Assembly: GCA_017642935.1 (NCBI GenBank)
Contig: JAEPOK010000001.1
Coordinates: forward strand, 1-64,000
Source: Hyphomicrobiales bacterium
Lineage (GTDB): Bacteria > Pseudomonadota > Alphaproteobacteria > Rhizobiales > MH13
DNA: 64,000 nucleotides
Direction: 5' to 3'
In this document: in pieces, positions 18,982 to 27,891 of the stretch
How positions within the stretch are numbered: the stretch's first letter is position 1
How the letters are laid out: every line of letters begins with the position of its first letter
The notes under the pieces: model-generated
What the model saw: only the letters and a program-made list of their open reading frames with translations
Database searches by the model: none
What the model was told of the DNA's origin: nothing
Made by a program: the position numbers and the translations under genes

Positions 18982-20034
18982 ATGGCAACCGTTGAGCTTG
19001 ACGACGTCAAGAAGCGCTTTGGCACCACTCAAGTGCTGCACGGCATTTCCACTTCCATTGAGGATGGCGAATTTATCGTCATCGTCGGTCCGTCGGGCTG
19101 CGGCAAGTCGACCTTGCTGCGCATGGTGGCCGGGCTGGAAAGCGTCTCTTCTGGCGAAATCCGGATTGATGGCAAGCGGGTCAACGAGGTTGAGCCGATG
19201 GATCGGGACATCGCGATGGTGTTCCAGAATTATGCGCTCTATCCGCACATGAGCGTACGCCAAAACATGGGCTATGGGCTGAAGATCGCCGGGCTTTCCA
19301 AGGATGCTATCGAGAGCAAGGTTCAGGAGGCGGCCAAGCTGCTGCAGCTTGGCGAGTATTTGGACCGGCGACCCAAACAGCTCTCCGGTGGCCAGCGGCA
19401 ACGCGTTGCCATGGGGCGCGCAATTGTGCGCGAACCATCGGTGTTCCTGTTCGACGAACCGCTCTCAAACCTCGATGCCAAACTGCGCGTGCAGATGCGT
19501 GTTGAGATCAAGGAGCTACAGTACAAGCTCGGCATTACCTCGCTTTATGTGACGCATGATCAAGTGGAGGCCATGACGATGGCCGACCGGATGATCGTGA
19601 TGAACGCTGGCGTTGCTGAGCAGATCGGTTCGCCGCTCGATGTTTATGAGAAGCCAGACACATTGTTTGCCGCCCAATTCATCGGTAGCCCGTCGATGAA
19701 CCTTTTGTCGGCCACAGTTGCCGGCAAGATGATTCGGGTCGGCGATACAGAGCTTGGCCAACGTGATCTGCCGGACAGTCCGGTACAACTCGGCATTCGC
19801 CCCGAACATGTTGCCATTTCTGATGACGGACCACTGACCTTGCGCGTGTCTCTTGCCGAGCCTCTGGGCGCCAACACGCTTTTGCACGGCAATCTTGTGG
19901 GCAACGGCGAGGCCTTCACCGCGGCGGTGTCAGGGGTGTATCGCGTGAGCGGACACAATGAAGAGGTGAAGCTGGCGCCTGATCCAGCCTATCTGCACCT
20001 CTTTGATCCGGAGTCCGGGAAACGCCTGGTTTAG
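18982..20034 (+). CDS. ugpC: Glycerol-3-phosphate ABC transporter ATPase
   Basis: A 350-aa MalK/UgpC-type ATPase. It has Walker A GPSGCGKST (about 36-44), Q-loop FQNYALYPH, signature LSGGQRQR, Walker B VFLFDEP and the H-loop VTHDQ, followed by a C-terminal TOBE-like regulatory domain (about 235-350). It energises uptake through UgpAE. Its 3' end overlaps the convergent oxidoreductase gene by 4 nt. All catalytic residues are intact. Confidence 0.92.
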   Translation: MATVELDDVKKRFGTTQVLHGISTSIEDGEFIVIVGPSGCGKSTLLRMVAGLESVSSGEIRIDGKRVNEVEPMDRDIAMVFQNYALYPHMSVRQNMGYGLKIAGLSKDAIESKVQEAAKLLQLGEYLDRRPKQLSGGQRQRVAMGRAIVREPSVFLFDEPLSNLDAKLRVQMRVEIKELQYKLGITSLYVTHDQVEAMTMADRMIVMNAGVAEQIGSPLDVYEKPDTLFAAQFIGSPSMNLLSATVAGKMIRVGDTELGQRDLPDSPVQLGIRPEHVAISDDGPLTLRVSLAEPLGANTLLHGNLVGNGEAFTAAVSGVYRVSGHNEEVKLAPDPAYLHLFDPESGKRLV

Positions 20035-21047
20035 AGCGTAACAGGCTGGCCGGTGCGGATGCTTTCGTCGGCGGCGAGGCAAATGCGCAGTGAGGCAACG
20101 GCGTCGCTCATATGCCGTGTCAGATCGTGGTCGTTGGCAATGGCGTTGACCACAAAACGCTGCTCGGCATCGCAGAGATCTTGGTGACCAGGTTCATCGG
20201 GTAGTTCGATCCACTGGTCACCTAAGGGTCGGTGCACCAAGAGGCCGCCCACTTTGGTGTGGCCATCGATGTTAGCCGACGCACCCTTTTCTTTGTCGGT
20301 GATCGAAACCGAGCCGTTGGGGCTGACAATGTCCTTCACGAAGAAAGCCGTCTCCGACATCATCGGTCCCCAGCCAGCTTCGTACCAACCGACCGAACCA
20401 TCCTCGAACACCACCTGTAACTGGCCATAATTGTACATATCAGGCGCGATCTCATCGCTAAGCCGAAGGCCCATGCCTTGCACGCGCACGGGTTTAGCAT
20501 CGGTCACCTGACACATGATGTCGACATAATGCACGCCACAATCGACCAGCGGTGAAGTTGTCTGCATGAGCGCGCGATGGATGTCCCATTGCTCGCCGGT
20601 GGATTGCTGATTGAGATTCATGCGGAACACATAAGGCCCGCCAAGACCGCGCGCTTCTTCGATCATGCGTGTCCAGGAGGGATGGTGGCGCAGGATATAG
20701 CCAACCACCAGCTTGCGACCGAGGCGTTGAGCGGCGTCCACCGCCTTTTGCGCATCAGCAACGGTTGTGGCCAGAGGCTTTTCCACGAACACATGGGCGC
20801 CGGCTTCCATGGCTTGGATCGCCAATGCGGCATGGCTATCGGAGTAAGTGGCAATGACCACCAGATTGGGTTTTTGGGCCAATCCCTCTTCGACGCTGCC
20901 GAAAAGGGGATAGCCCTGAAGCGCCTGTGGAAGGTCACGCGGCGAACGGTTCACCAGGCCGATGATCCGCGAGTTACCCATGCCATGATGGGCAAGCGCG
21001 TGGCTTTGGCCCATCTGGCCGAGACCGATGACAAGAACCTTGAGCAT
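20031..21047 (-). CDS. Gfo/Idh/MocA oxidoreductase 1
   Basis: A 338-aa NAD(P)-dependent sugar or cyclitol dehydrogenase. It has an N-terminal Rossmann fold with GLGQMGQSH, the family's EKPLA motif (Lys involved in catalysis and cofactor binding) and the C-terminal substrate-domain helix CGVHYVDI with the catalytic-type His. ATG 21047 is used because the longer frame overlaps the upstream gene and lacks family sequence. It is the last gene of a minus-strand operon with three more family members and a sugar importer. The exact substrate cannot be read. Confidence 0.88.
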   Translation of the reverse strand: MLKVLVIGLGQMGQSHALAHHGMGNSRIIGLVNRSPRDLPQALQGYPLFGSVEEGLAQKPNLVVIATYSDSHAALAIQAMEAGAHVFVEKPLATTVADAQKAVDAAQRLGRKLVVGYILRHHPSWTRMIEEARGLGGPYVFRMNLNQQSTGEQWDIHRALMQTTSPLVDCGVHYVDIMCQVTDAKPVRVQGMGLRLSDEIAPDMYNYGQLQVVFEDGSVGWYEAGWGPMMSETAFFVKDIVSPNGSVSITDKEKGASANIDGHTKVGGLLVHRPLGDQWIELPDEPGHQDLCDAEQRFVVNAIANDHDLTRHMSDAVASLRICLAADESIRTGQPVTL

Positions 21048-21063
21048 GCCCTCTCCGCGTTGG

Positions 21064-22179
21064 TCAGGATGGCAGCTTGCGCACGCTGCCAATCGTCACC
21101 TCTTTGCCTGTGACACGGCTTTCAACAGCGGCAAAGGCCATCGCGAGACTTTGCAGGTTTTCCGCTGCCCCGTTGCACGGTTCGCGATCGTCCTCGATGG
21201 CGCAAAGAAGCTCACCCATCGCGCCCTGAAATCCATCGTTGAACCATTGCCCGTCCAGTTTTGGGCGGGCGATGCCGTCCGGCGTGGTCATGGTCACAGT
21301 CTGCTGGCCAAGGTCCGGGCCGTCCGATTGCAGGCTTCCTAACGTGCCACCAACATAGCTGGTGTCGCGCGGTCCATGAGGAACGCCGCCATCAAAAACC
21401 AGGCTTGCCTGTCCACCGTCGAGCCGCACCAACGCTTGTGCCAGAAGTGGCACTTTGTTGGCTTGGCCTTTGGCGTGAGATGTCGTCGCGAAGACGCTTT
21501 GCGCGCGGTCGCCGACGAGCGAGGCGACGAAATCAAACCAGTGCACACCGAAATCGTAGAGGACCAGATCCTCTATGGCATCGAAGGACGTGCCTGCTGT
21601 CCAGCCATGGTCCCAATGGATGGCGATATGGGCCGACAGCACATCACCGATTAGCCCGGCGCGCACGGCTTCGCGCATAAACGCCTTGTGCGGCGCCCAG
21701 CGCCCATTCTGATTGACGGCCAGCTTCACGCCCTTGTCCCACGCCAACTTTACGAGGTCTTCGCCGAGCCCAAGATCGGTGACGAAAGGCTTTTGGCTGA
21801 GCACATGCTTTCCCGCCTCAAGGGCCGCCTTGATGACCGGGGCCCGGTGCTCGGGATGCAGGGTGATATCCACCACGTCTATGTCAGAATTGGCGAGGAT
21901 CGCCTGCCAATCGCCCTCAATGCGCGCCTGCGGGCAATAAGTGGCCGCCTTATCGTCGGCTTTGGAGCGCGTGCGGTTCCAAAGCGCTGCGACCTCCCAA
22001 CCGGCCGTACGATAGGCATCAAGATGGCTGGCCGAAATGCCGCCGGTGCCGATCATACCGATCTTGGGCCGATAGGTCTTTGGCATCGGTGGACGGTAGG
22101 GGATGTCCGGCGCTGCGATCTCCGGCAGCTCGGCCGATTTCAGGGCATAGGTGTCTGTGTCGGCCGCATCGTCGGTCAC
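21064..22179 (-). CDS. Gfo/Idh/MocA oxidoreductase 2
   Basis: A 371-aa family member with Rossmann motif GMIGTGGISASH starting unusually late (about residue 40), after a polar leader. The usual EKP motif reads SQKPFV, with Gln for Glu but Lys kept. The substrate helix FGVHWFDF is present. I set the start at GTG 22179 because it overlaps the upstream stop as GTGA (22176-22179), a typical coupling junction; an internal ATG (MPKTYRPKIG) about 30 codons in is an alternative. It sits between oxidoreductases 1 and 3 in the operon. The ligand is unknown, probably a keto or cyclic polyol intermediate. Confidence 0.87.
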   Translation of the reverse strand: MTDDAADTDTYALKSAELPEIAAPDIPYRPPMPKTYRPKIGMIGTGGISASHLDAYRTAGWEVAALWNRTRSKADDKAATYCPQARIEGDWQAILANSDIDVVDITLHPEHRAPVIKAALEAGKHVLSQKPFVTDLGLGEDLVKLAWDKGVKLAVNQNGRWAPHKAFMREAVRAGLIGDVLSAHIAIHWDHGWTAGTSFDAIEDLVLYDFGVHWFDFVASLVGDRAQSVFATTSHAKGQANKVPLLAQALVRLDGGQASLVFDGGVPHGPRDTSYVGGTLGSLQSDGPDLGQQTVTMTTPDGIARPKLDGQWFNDGFQGAMGELLCAIEDDREPCNGAAENLQSLAMAFAAVESRVTGKEVTIGSVRKLPS

Positions 22180-23252
22180 GCGACCAACTCCAGCGTGCGT
22201 TTTTCCGCCGCCGATTGGGCCGCGGTGTCCACAATGCGCTGGGCTGTCAGGCAAAGCTCCGGATCGAGCGGTCCGCCGACCTTTTCGCCCCGGTCGATGC
22301 AGCCAAGCACATACTCGATCGCGTTGCTTGCCCCTGCTGGCAATGGTTCGGCGGCAATCTCGTGGCGCTCTGGCCTTACACGGGTTTGAACGGTCACGTG
22401 GCTGGCGTAATCGGGGCTGGAGATCGTGCCATCCGTACCGACGAAAACAAAGCCACAGGTTGGCTGCGGCTGGATCATCCACGGATCAGTGAACGTGCCC
22501 CAGCGGGTTTCCATCTTGGAGAGGCCTTTGGCGTAGCGGCAGACCGTGATGGAGTGTTGGTCCACCTCGATGCCTGGTGTCTCATCCACCGTGCAGGTCA
22601 CCTCAAGCGGAGCCTCGCCGTTCATGTACCAGGTGCCGAGCGTTGCCCCGTAGCCGAGGTAGTCGAGCAAGGAACCGCCGCCGGAGGCCTTTTTGTACCA
22701 CCAGCTATCGGGCTTCTGGCGCTCGACCTCTTCGGGTGTGACTTCCACTTTGTCAGCCAGGTGATAGAGCGGGCCGCGATTGCCATCATAGAAATGGACC
22801 TCGCGCAGGTCCCCGATCATGCCTTCATCGATCAGCCGTTTGGCTGTCACATGGCTTTCCACCCAACGCAACGGCCAGTTGATGGCCATCTGTTTGCCAG
22901 TGCCTTGCATGGCTCTCATCATACGGCGGGCATCGGTGACGGAGGCTGCGAAAGGTTTCTCAACGAACACATGCACACCGTGGGGTGCGAGCCGCTCGGT
23001 GTAATCCGCGTGATCCGCCGTAGCAGCGCAGAGGATCGCCATGTCGTAGGGGCCAGACGCCATGCAGGCGTCAAAGTCGGTGAAGACACGGTCATCGGGG
23101 ATGTTGAAGTTTGCGACCGCGCCTTCCATGGCCGCCCGATCTGGATCGAAGATGCCGGCAATCTCTGCGTCAGGATGCTCATGCACAAGACGCAGAAGGT
23201 CACCCATGTGCATATGATCGAAACTGATGCCAACGATGCGAAACTTGGCCAT
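22176..23252 (-). CDS. Gfo/Idh/MocA oxidoreductase 3, atypical
   Basis: A 358-aa member of the family with an unusual N-terminus: where GxGxxG is expected it reads VGISFDHMHMGDLLR, so the dinucleotide loop is altered and carries two His residues. EKPFAASV is intact, as is the central block with GGGSLLDYLGYGATLG in the substrate domain. It lies 12 bp after the permease gene and overlaps the next gene by 4 nt. It may use the cofactor differently or act as a non-redox lyase or isomerase; this is inference from the motif alone. Confidence 0.85.
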   Translation of the reverse strand: MAKFRIVGISFDHMHMGDLLRLVHEHPDAEIAGIFDPDRAAMEGAVANFNIPDDRVFTDFDACMASGPYDMAILCAATADHADYTERLAPHGVHVFVEKPFAASVTDARRMMRAMQGTGKQMAINWPLRWVESHVTAKRLIDEGMIGDLREVHFYDGNRGPLYHLADKVEVTPEEVERQKPDSWWYKKASGGGSLLDYLGYGATLGTWYMNGEAPLEVTCTVDETPGIEVDQHSITVCRYAKGLSKMETRWGTFTDPWMIQPQPTCGFVFVGTDGTISSPDYASHVTVQTRVRPERHEIAAEPLPAGASNAIEYVLGCIDRGEKVGGPLDPELCLTAQRIVDTAAQSAAEKRTLELVA

Positions 23253-23264
23253 GAAAGCCTCCTT

Positions 23265-24263
23265 CTATCGGCTGTCGGTAAGCCTTACATAAAGGGCCGT
23301 GACACCGAGAATGATCAATCCAAACAGTGCGATGCGCGCACCTTCGGGCATTTGCAGCAGCGTGAGCAGCGTGCCGAGTACCGTCAGGATCAGTGCGCCG
23401 ACTATCGCCCCGGCGTAGCTGCCACGCCCGCCGAAAATCGATGTGCCGCCGATCACAGCAGCAGCGGCCGAGGGCAGGAGAAGCGGGTTGGCCAGCGACA
23501 GCGATGGCGCGCGGATCATCCCGACATAGAGTAACCCCGTGATGCCTGCGATGAGGCCGACAAGCGCATAAAGCGCCATGAACACCTGCCAACTGCGCAC
23601 ACCCGATAGCTTGGTTGCATGCTCGTTGGAGCCGATAGCGTAAAGCAACCGTCCGAACCCAGTGTAACGCAGGCCAAGCAGGATGATCGTGGCGAACGGG
23701 ATGAACAGGAATAGCCCGTTGGGAAGGCCGGCGGTGCGTCCCGTACCGAGCCACTCCAGGAAGGCTGGAATCTCAGATCCAGTGTTGATGACGAAGCGCT
23801 GGTAGACCTGCAGGCACCCGGTGGCGATGAGACCGGTGCCGAGGGTCATGATCAGGGGATGGACGCGGGCGACGCCAACGCCGAAGCCATTGACCAGACC
23901 TACCAGGACCGCTGCGCCCAGCGCGATCACCACACCAGCAAACGGGCCGTAAAGTGGCGTGATCGAGGCGACAACAAAGGCCGACACCGTGGCCACCACG
24001 GCGGCCGAGAGATCGATGCCAGCGGTCAGCATGGTGAGCATCTGACAGGCGGCGAGCATCGCCAATGGAATGGCGAATTTGATCGTGTTGCCGAACCAGA
24101 ATGGTGAGATGATCCCCGGACGCATGATCTCCAAAACCCCGACCAGACAGCAGAGCAGGATGATCAGCGGGATGACAGGATTGTCGCCGAGGAAGCGCCC
24201 GATGCGCACCGGCGTCGAGACATGATCCTCTTGGGCGGGATGCACCTGATCGCTTACGCTCAT
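23265..24263 (-). CDS. Sugar ABC transporter permease (RbsC type)
   Basis: A 332-aa inner-membrane permease of the ribose/xylose/inositol class, with eight or more hydrophobic helices and the family block LTAGIDLSAAVVATVSAFVV. A second conserved block has GGTSIFGGRGSYAGAIVGA. The first 28 residues are polar and cytoplasmic. Its ATG overlaps the preceding permease stop by 4 nt, so the two permeases form a coupled pair, probably a heterodimer. The ligand is unknown. Confidence 0.9.
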   Translation of the reverse strand: MSVSDQVHPAQEDHVSTPVRIGRFLGDNPVIPLIILLCCLVGVLEIMRPGIISPFWFGNTIKFAIPLAMLAACQMLTMLTAGIDLSAAVVATVSAFVVASITPLYGPFAGVVIALGAAVLVGLVNGFGVGVARVHPLIMTLGTGLIATGCLQVYQRFVINTGSEIPAFLEWLGTGRTAGLPNGLFLFIPFATIILLGLRYTGFGRLLYAIGSNEHATKLSGVRSWQVFMALYALVGLIAGITGLLYVGMIRAPSLSLANPLLLPSAAAAVIGGTSIFGGRGSYAGAIVGALILTVLGTLLTLLQMPEGARIALFGLIILGVTALYVRLTDSR

Positions 24264-25195
24264 GCCTTGTTTCTCCGCATCACGAGGAACGCGCCAAACA
24301 TCACCACGGCGACCATAATGGTACCCTCCACGATGGTGGTCACATTGGGATCGACGGCGGCGAGGGTTAGAATGGTCCGGATTATCCGCAAAATGAAGAC
24401 CGCGATGATCGGACCGAGTAGCCCGCCGACACCGCCACCGAGCACGACGCCGCCCAACACCACGGCGGCGACGGATGCGAGCAGATAAGGGCCGGGCACC
24501 GGTTCGCCGATGCCCGTCAGCATGATCAGGCTAAGGCCACCCATCGCGCAAAAAAGGCCGCAGACGCCGTAGGCGGCCACCTTGGTCCATCCCACATCCA
24601 CGCCTGAGCGGAAGGCTGCCAGTTCGTCCGAACCGACCGCGTAAATGGAGAGGCCGAGCTTGGAGCGCTTCAGCGGTACCCAGACCAAGGCCACAGCGAC
24701 GGCCATCACGATAAGCGCCTTGGGCACCCAAAAGAGAAGCGTACCGGCGATGCTGTCTTCCAGCCAATCATGCACCGTGCCACCTGGCGCATGGAGGATG
24801 AGCAGCGCGGTGCCCTCCCAGACGAAGAGCATGGCGAGCGTCACCACGATGTCGGGAACGCGGGTCAGCACAATCAGCCCGCCATTGATCATGCCCATGC
24901 CAAGGCCGATCAAAAGCGTGATCCCGACTGCGGGCACAGCGCCCATTGATTGCATGAGAACCGCTGCCGTGACCGCACAGACCGCCATGATGGACGCGAC
25001 AGACAGATCAATGCCGCCGACAATCACCACCACGGCCATCGCTGCTGTGGCAAAGGCGAAGGGCAGGGCAGCACGGGCCAGGCTCTCAAGGCCAGAGACG
25101 CCAAAGCTCGGTTGGATCACCTTGGTGATGCCAAGCAGAACCAGCAGCAGGGCGAATAGGCCGATGGTCCAGGCGTGTTTTTGGGCAAAGCTCAT
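24260..25195 (-). CDS. Sugar ABC transporter permease (RbsC type)
   Basis: A 311-aa permease paralogous to its neighbour. It has the block IVGGIDLSVASIMAVCAVTAA near residue 65 and LGGVVLGGGVGGLLGPIIAV near 260, both typical of RbsC-like proteins. It overlaps both the ATPase stop and the next permease start by 4 nt. Two different permeases with one double ATPase suggest a heterodimeric channel rather than the RbsC homodimer. Confidence 0.9.
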   Translation of the reverse strand: MSFAQKHAWTIGLFALLLVLLGITKVIQPSFGVSGLESLARAALPFAFATAAMAVVVIVGGIDLSVASIMAVCAVTAAVLMQSMGAVPAVGITLLIGLGMGMINGGLIVLTRVPDIVVTLAMLFVWEGTALLILHAPGGTVHDWLEDSIAGTLLFWVPKALIVMAVAVALVWVPLKRSKLGLSIYAVGSDELAAFRSGVDVGWTKVAAYGVCGLFCAMGGLSLIMLTGIGEPVPGPYLLASVAAVVLGGVVLGGGVGGLLGPIIAVFILRIIRTILTLAAVDPNVTTIVEGTIMVAVVMFGAFLVMRRNKA

Positions 25196-26715
25196 AGGGC
25201 GTCCACCTTTGCCGAGCTCTCCTTCTCGGTCAGGCCATAAGCCGCGCGCATCAAGGTTTGTTCATCGGCGTTGGCGGCGTCGATGAGATCGACGACGCGC
25301 CCGTTGAAGATGACAAGCGCACGGTCGCAGGCCAGCGGCACCTCTTCGAGCTCTGAGGTGTAATAGAGGATGGCCGCCCCTTGCTCGGCCAGTTCGCGAA
25401 CCAGTGGGTAGATCTGCCGTTTGGTGCGCACATCGATGCCGCGCGTTGGATCGAAGAGCAGCAGCGTTTCCACGCCTGTTGCAAGCCACCGTCCAATCGT
25501 CACCTTCTGCTGGTTGCCACCAGACAGACGCCGTACTTCGCCTTGCGCGCGGGTGTCGATTTGCAAACGGTCGATTGCGATGCCGACCCGTTCGCGTTCG
25601 CGTCGCAGCTTCAATGGCCCCCATGACGCTACCCGCGCCGCAAAGGGCAAAGCGATGTTCTCGCGCACTGAACGTTCGGACAGCAGCGCTTCAGCGCGAT
25701 TGCCTGGCACAAAGGTCAGCCCGGCGGCGATGGCATCGGATGGGTGTGAGAAGGTTTTCGCGGCGCCGTTGACGGATAGAGTGCCACCGGTCGGTTTGGT
25801 GAACCCAGACAGCACGTTGAACAGCTCATCCTGGCCTTGGCCCTCCAGTGCGACGACGCCGAGCACCTCGCCTGGGTAGAGATCAAAGGAAACATCTTGA
25901 AGCTTGGGTGCAGCCGCAAGGTTGCGAGCTGACAGACGCGGCGAGCCGTCGTTAGCATGTCTGCTGGCGCTGGTCTCGCGGCTGCCAAGATCAAGCTTGG
26001 CGCCAAGCATCAACTCAACGACCTTTTCTTCCACACCTGGTTCGATCTTCAGATCGCCGACCGTGCGCCCGTCGCGCAGCACTGTGGCGCTGTCGCAAAG
26101 CTCGGAAATTTCGGTGAAGCGGTGAGAAATGTAGATCACGCCGCGGCCTTCATCGGCCTGCGCGCGAACAACACGTAGCACGCGCTCGACCAAATCGGTG
26201 GGCAAGGCCGCGGTCATTTCATCGAGCAGTAGAACGTCGGGCTTGCTGGCTAAGGCACGGGCCAGATCAAGAATGCGCAGTGTTGCCAACGGCAGGTCTT
26301 TGATCAATTCGGTGAGCCTGAGGCTTTCAATACCCAGTTCACCAACCCAGTGTTGAAAATCGTCGGCGGGCGTATCGCCCAGGCGCAGATTGTCGGCCAC
26401 GTCCAAGTCGGGGATCAGGGATGGTTCTTGGTAGACTGGCACCAATCCGGATGCGCGCGCTTGGGCTGGCGATCCGACGCGTGCCGGCGTCCCTTGGATC
26501 AGCACGTGCCCTTTGTCGGGCTTCAGCGCGCCAGTCAGAATCTTGACGAATGTCGATTTGCCTGCGCCGTTCGCGCCCATCAGCGCTACCACCTGGCCGC
26601 GAGCGACATGCAGGCTGGCATCGGTGAGCGCTTTGACGGCGCCGAAGCTCTTGGCGACACCAGTCGCGTCCAACAGGGCTTCGCCTGAGGGGTCCAGCAG
26701 GGCCTGATCGGTCAT
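25192..26715 (-). CDS. Double-domain sugar ABC ATPase with altered motifs
   Basis: A 507-aa RbsA-type protein with two nucleotide-binding domains. Domain 1 has an intact Walker A GANGAGKST and Walker B LLLDEMT, but the signature region reads LPLATLRILDLARAL, with no recognisable LSxxxRQ or LSGGQ. Domain 2 has a normal signature LSGGNQQKV, a degenerate Walker A (LEGQGQDEL, lysine lost as is usual in RbsA), and Walker B reading LLLFDPTRGID, where the usual DEP is FDP. ATG 26715 is used. The first ATP site is built from Walker A of domain 1 and the signature of domain 2, so one functional site may remain. Confidence 0.88.
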   Translation of the reverse strand: MTDQALLDPSGEALLDATGVAKSFGAVKALTDASLHVARGQVVALMGANGAGKSTFVKILTGALKPDKGHVLIQGTPARVGSPAQARASGLVPVYQEPSLIPDLDVADNLRLGDTPADDFQHWVGELGIESLRLTELIKDLPLATLRILDLARALASKPDVLLLDEMTAALPTDLVERVLRVVRAQADEGRGVIYISHRFTEISELCDSATVLRDGRTVGDLKIEPGVEEKVVELMLGAKLDLGSRETSASRHANDGSPRLSARNLAAAPKLQDVSFDLYPGEVLGVVALEGQGQDELFNVLSGFTKPTGGTLSVNGAAKTFSHPSDAIAAGLTFVPGNRAEALLSERSVRENIALPFAARVASWGPLKLRRERERVGIAIDRLQIDTRAQGEVRRLSGGNQQKVTIGRWLATGVETLLLFDPTRGIDVRTKRQIYPLVRELAEQGAAILYYTSELEEVPLACDRALVIFNGRVVDLIDAANADEQTLMRAAYGLTEKESSAKVDAL

Positions 26716-26741
26716 GTGGGGTGTTTCAATCTCATCGGCGG

Positions 26742-26773
26742 AAAAAGGACCCCCGCCCAAGCGGGCGAGGGTC
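26742..26773 (-). terminator. Hairpin attenuator after sugar-binding gene
   Basis: On the minus strand, GACCCTCGCCC (26773-26763) pairs with GGGCGGGGGTC (26758-26748) in an 11-bp stem with one G-U pair and a 4-nt loop, followed by CTTTTTC. It lies between the binding-protein stop and the ATPase start, the same position as the hairpin after ugpB, and probably reduces transcription into the membrane genes. Confidence 0.75.
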
Positions 26774-26800
26774 GGTCATGTTGGAGGGTTTGCGGGAGGC

Positions 26801-27826
26801 TTACTCGCCCGGGCCTTCGCAGGCGATGATCTGATCCATGGTATAGTCCGTCCAACCCGGGATCGTCACCGACACCGGCCATTCGGGATCGAGATTGGGG
26901 TTTTGGGCGGCCATGATGGTGGCGCGCCCATCATCGGTCGTGTTTTCCCAGAGCACCGGATCGACTAGCACCAAGTTGCTGTCCGGGGCTTCGCCGTTGA
27001 GAATGTCGACAGCCAGCGCAATACCTGCACCGCCCACGGAGCCTGGGTTGGTGACGGCTGCGCCATCAAGGCCGTCCACTTCGGATAGATACTGCACGAA
27101 GCCGGCATTGTCTGCGCCGACGATCGGGACCAACGGAGCGCCGGATTCGGTGAACGCATCAACGATCACATTGTCGATTCCCGAAGTCCAAACGCCATCG
27201 AAGGGAATGCCGGTGGCCAGGAAGTCAAACATTTGCTGCTTGCCCTGGTCCTGCTGCCAGCCGGTGTAGACCTCGTGGATGACGTTGATGTCGGGGAATT
27301 CAGCGAGCGCGCGCTGGAAGCCATTGTCGCGGTCGGTATCGGCTGACACGCCGGCAATGCCGCGCATATAAACGATATCGCCGGACCCGCCGACCTGCTC
27401 GAACAGCCATTTGGCACCCAGATAGGCGTACTCTTCCTGGTTGTTGGAGAGGATGTAGGCGCCCTCAGCGGTCACGCCTGCATCGACGGCTACAACCACA
27501 ATGCCTTGCTCGATGGCTGCATCGATGGCCGAGTTCAGCGCTTCGGGGTTGGACGGGTTAAGAACGATGGCATCGACTCCCGCCTCGATCAGGTTGTTGA
27601 GGTCTTCCAGCTGTCCGGCGCTGTCGGTGTTGCGGTGGGCTACGATCAGGCCTGACACGTCCTCTTCGACAGCCGCTTGAGCGCGCATCGCGCAGATCAT
27701 CTGCTCGCGCCATCCATTGCCCTGCACGGTGTTGGACACGCCGATGGTGTAGTCAGCGGCGAATGCTGCTGATCCTGTGCTCGCAACGATGGCGATCGCC
27801 GCTGCGCTTGAAAGAAGTTTCTTCAT
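26801..27826 (-). CDS. Periplasmic sugar-binding protein (RbsB type)
   Basis: A 341-aa substrate-binding protein of the pentose/cyclitol class (peripla_BP_4). The signal peptide is MKKLLSSAAAIAIVASTG followed by AAFAADYT, cleaved near AFA. Mature landmarks are IGVSNTVQGNGWREQM, LIEAGVDAIVLNPSNPEALN, and VVAVDAGV. A GGGAG ribosome site lies just upstream of ATG 27826. It feeds the ATPase and two permeases downstream. Ligand is unknown; the oxidoreductase-rich context suggests a monosaccharide, cyclitol or sugar acid. Confidence 0.9.
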   Translation of the reverse strand: MKKLLSSAAAIAIVASTGSAAFAADYTIGVSNTVQGNGWREQMICAMRAQAAVEEDVSGLIVAHRNTDSAGQLEDLNNLIEAGVDAIVLNPSNPEALNSAIDAAIEQGIVVVAVDAGVTAEGAYILSNNQEEYAYLGAKWLFEQVGGSGDIVYMRGIAGVSADTDRDNGFQRALAEFPDINVIHEVYTGWQQDQGKQQMFDFLATGIPFDGVWTSGIDNVIVDAFTESGAPLVPIVGADNAGFVQYLSEVDGLDGAAVTNPGSVGGAGIALAVDILNGEAPDSNLVLVDPVLWENTTDDGRATIMAAQNPNLDPEWPVSVTIPGWTDYTMDQIIACEGPGE

Positions 27827-27891
27827 TGGTAGGTCTCCCAGTTTGGTCGTTTGGTTGGTTTTTGGTCTTTCTTGTCAGGCTGATGCCCAAT

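Noticed and set aside
22080-23534. 484-aa plus-strand frame over oxidoreductases 2 and 3
   Set aside because: It is long but antisense to two well supported genes and has no recognisable domain.
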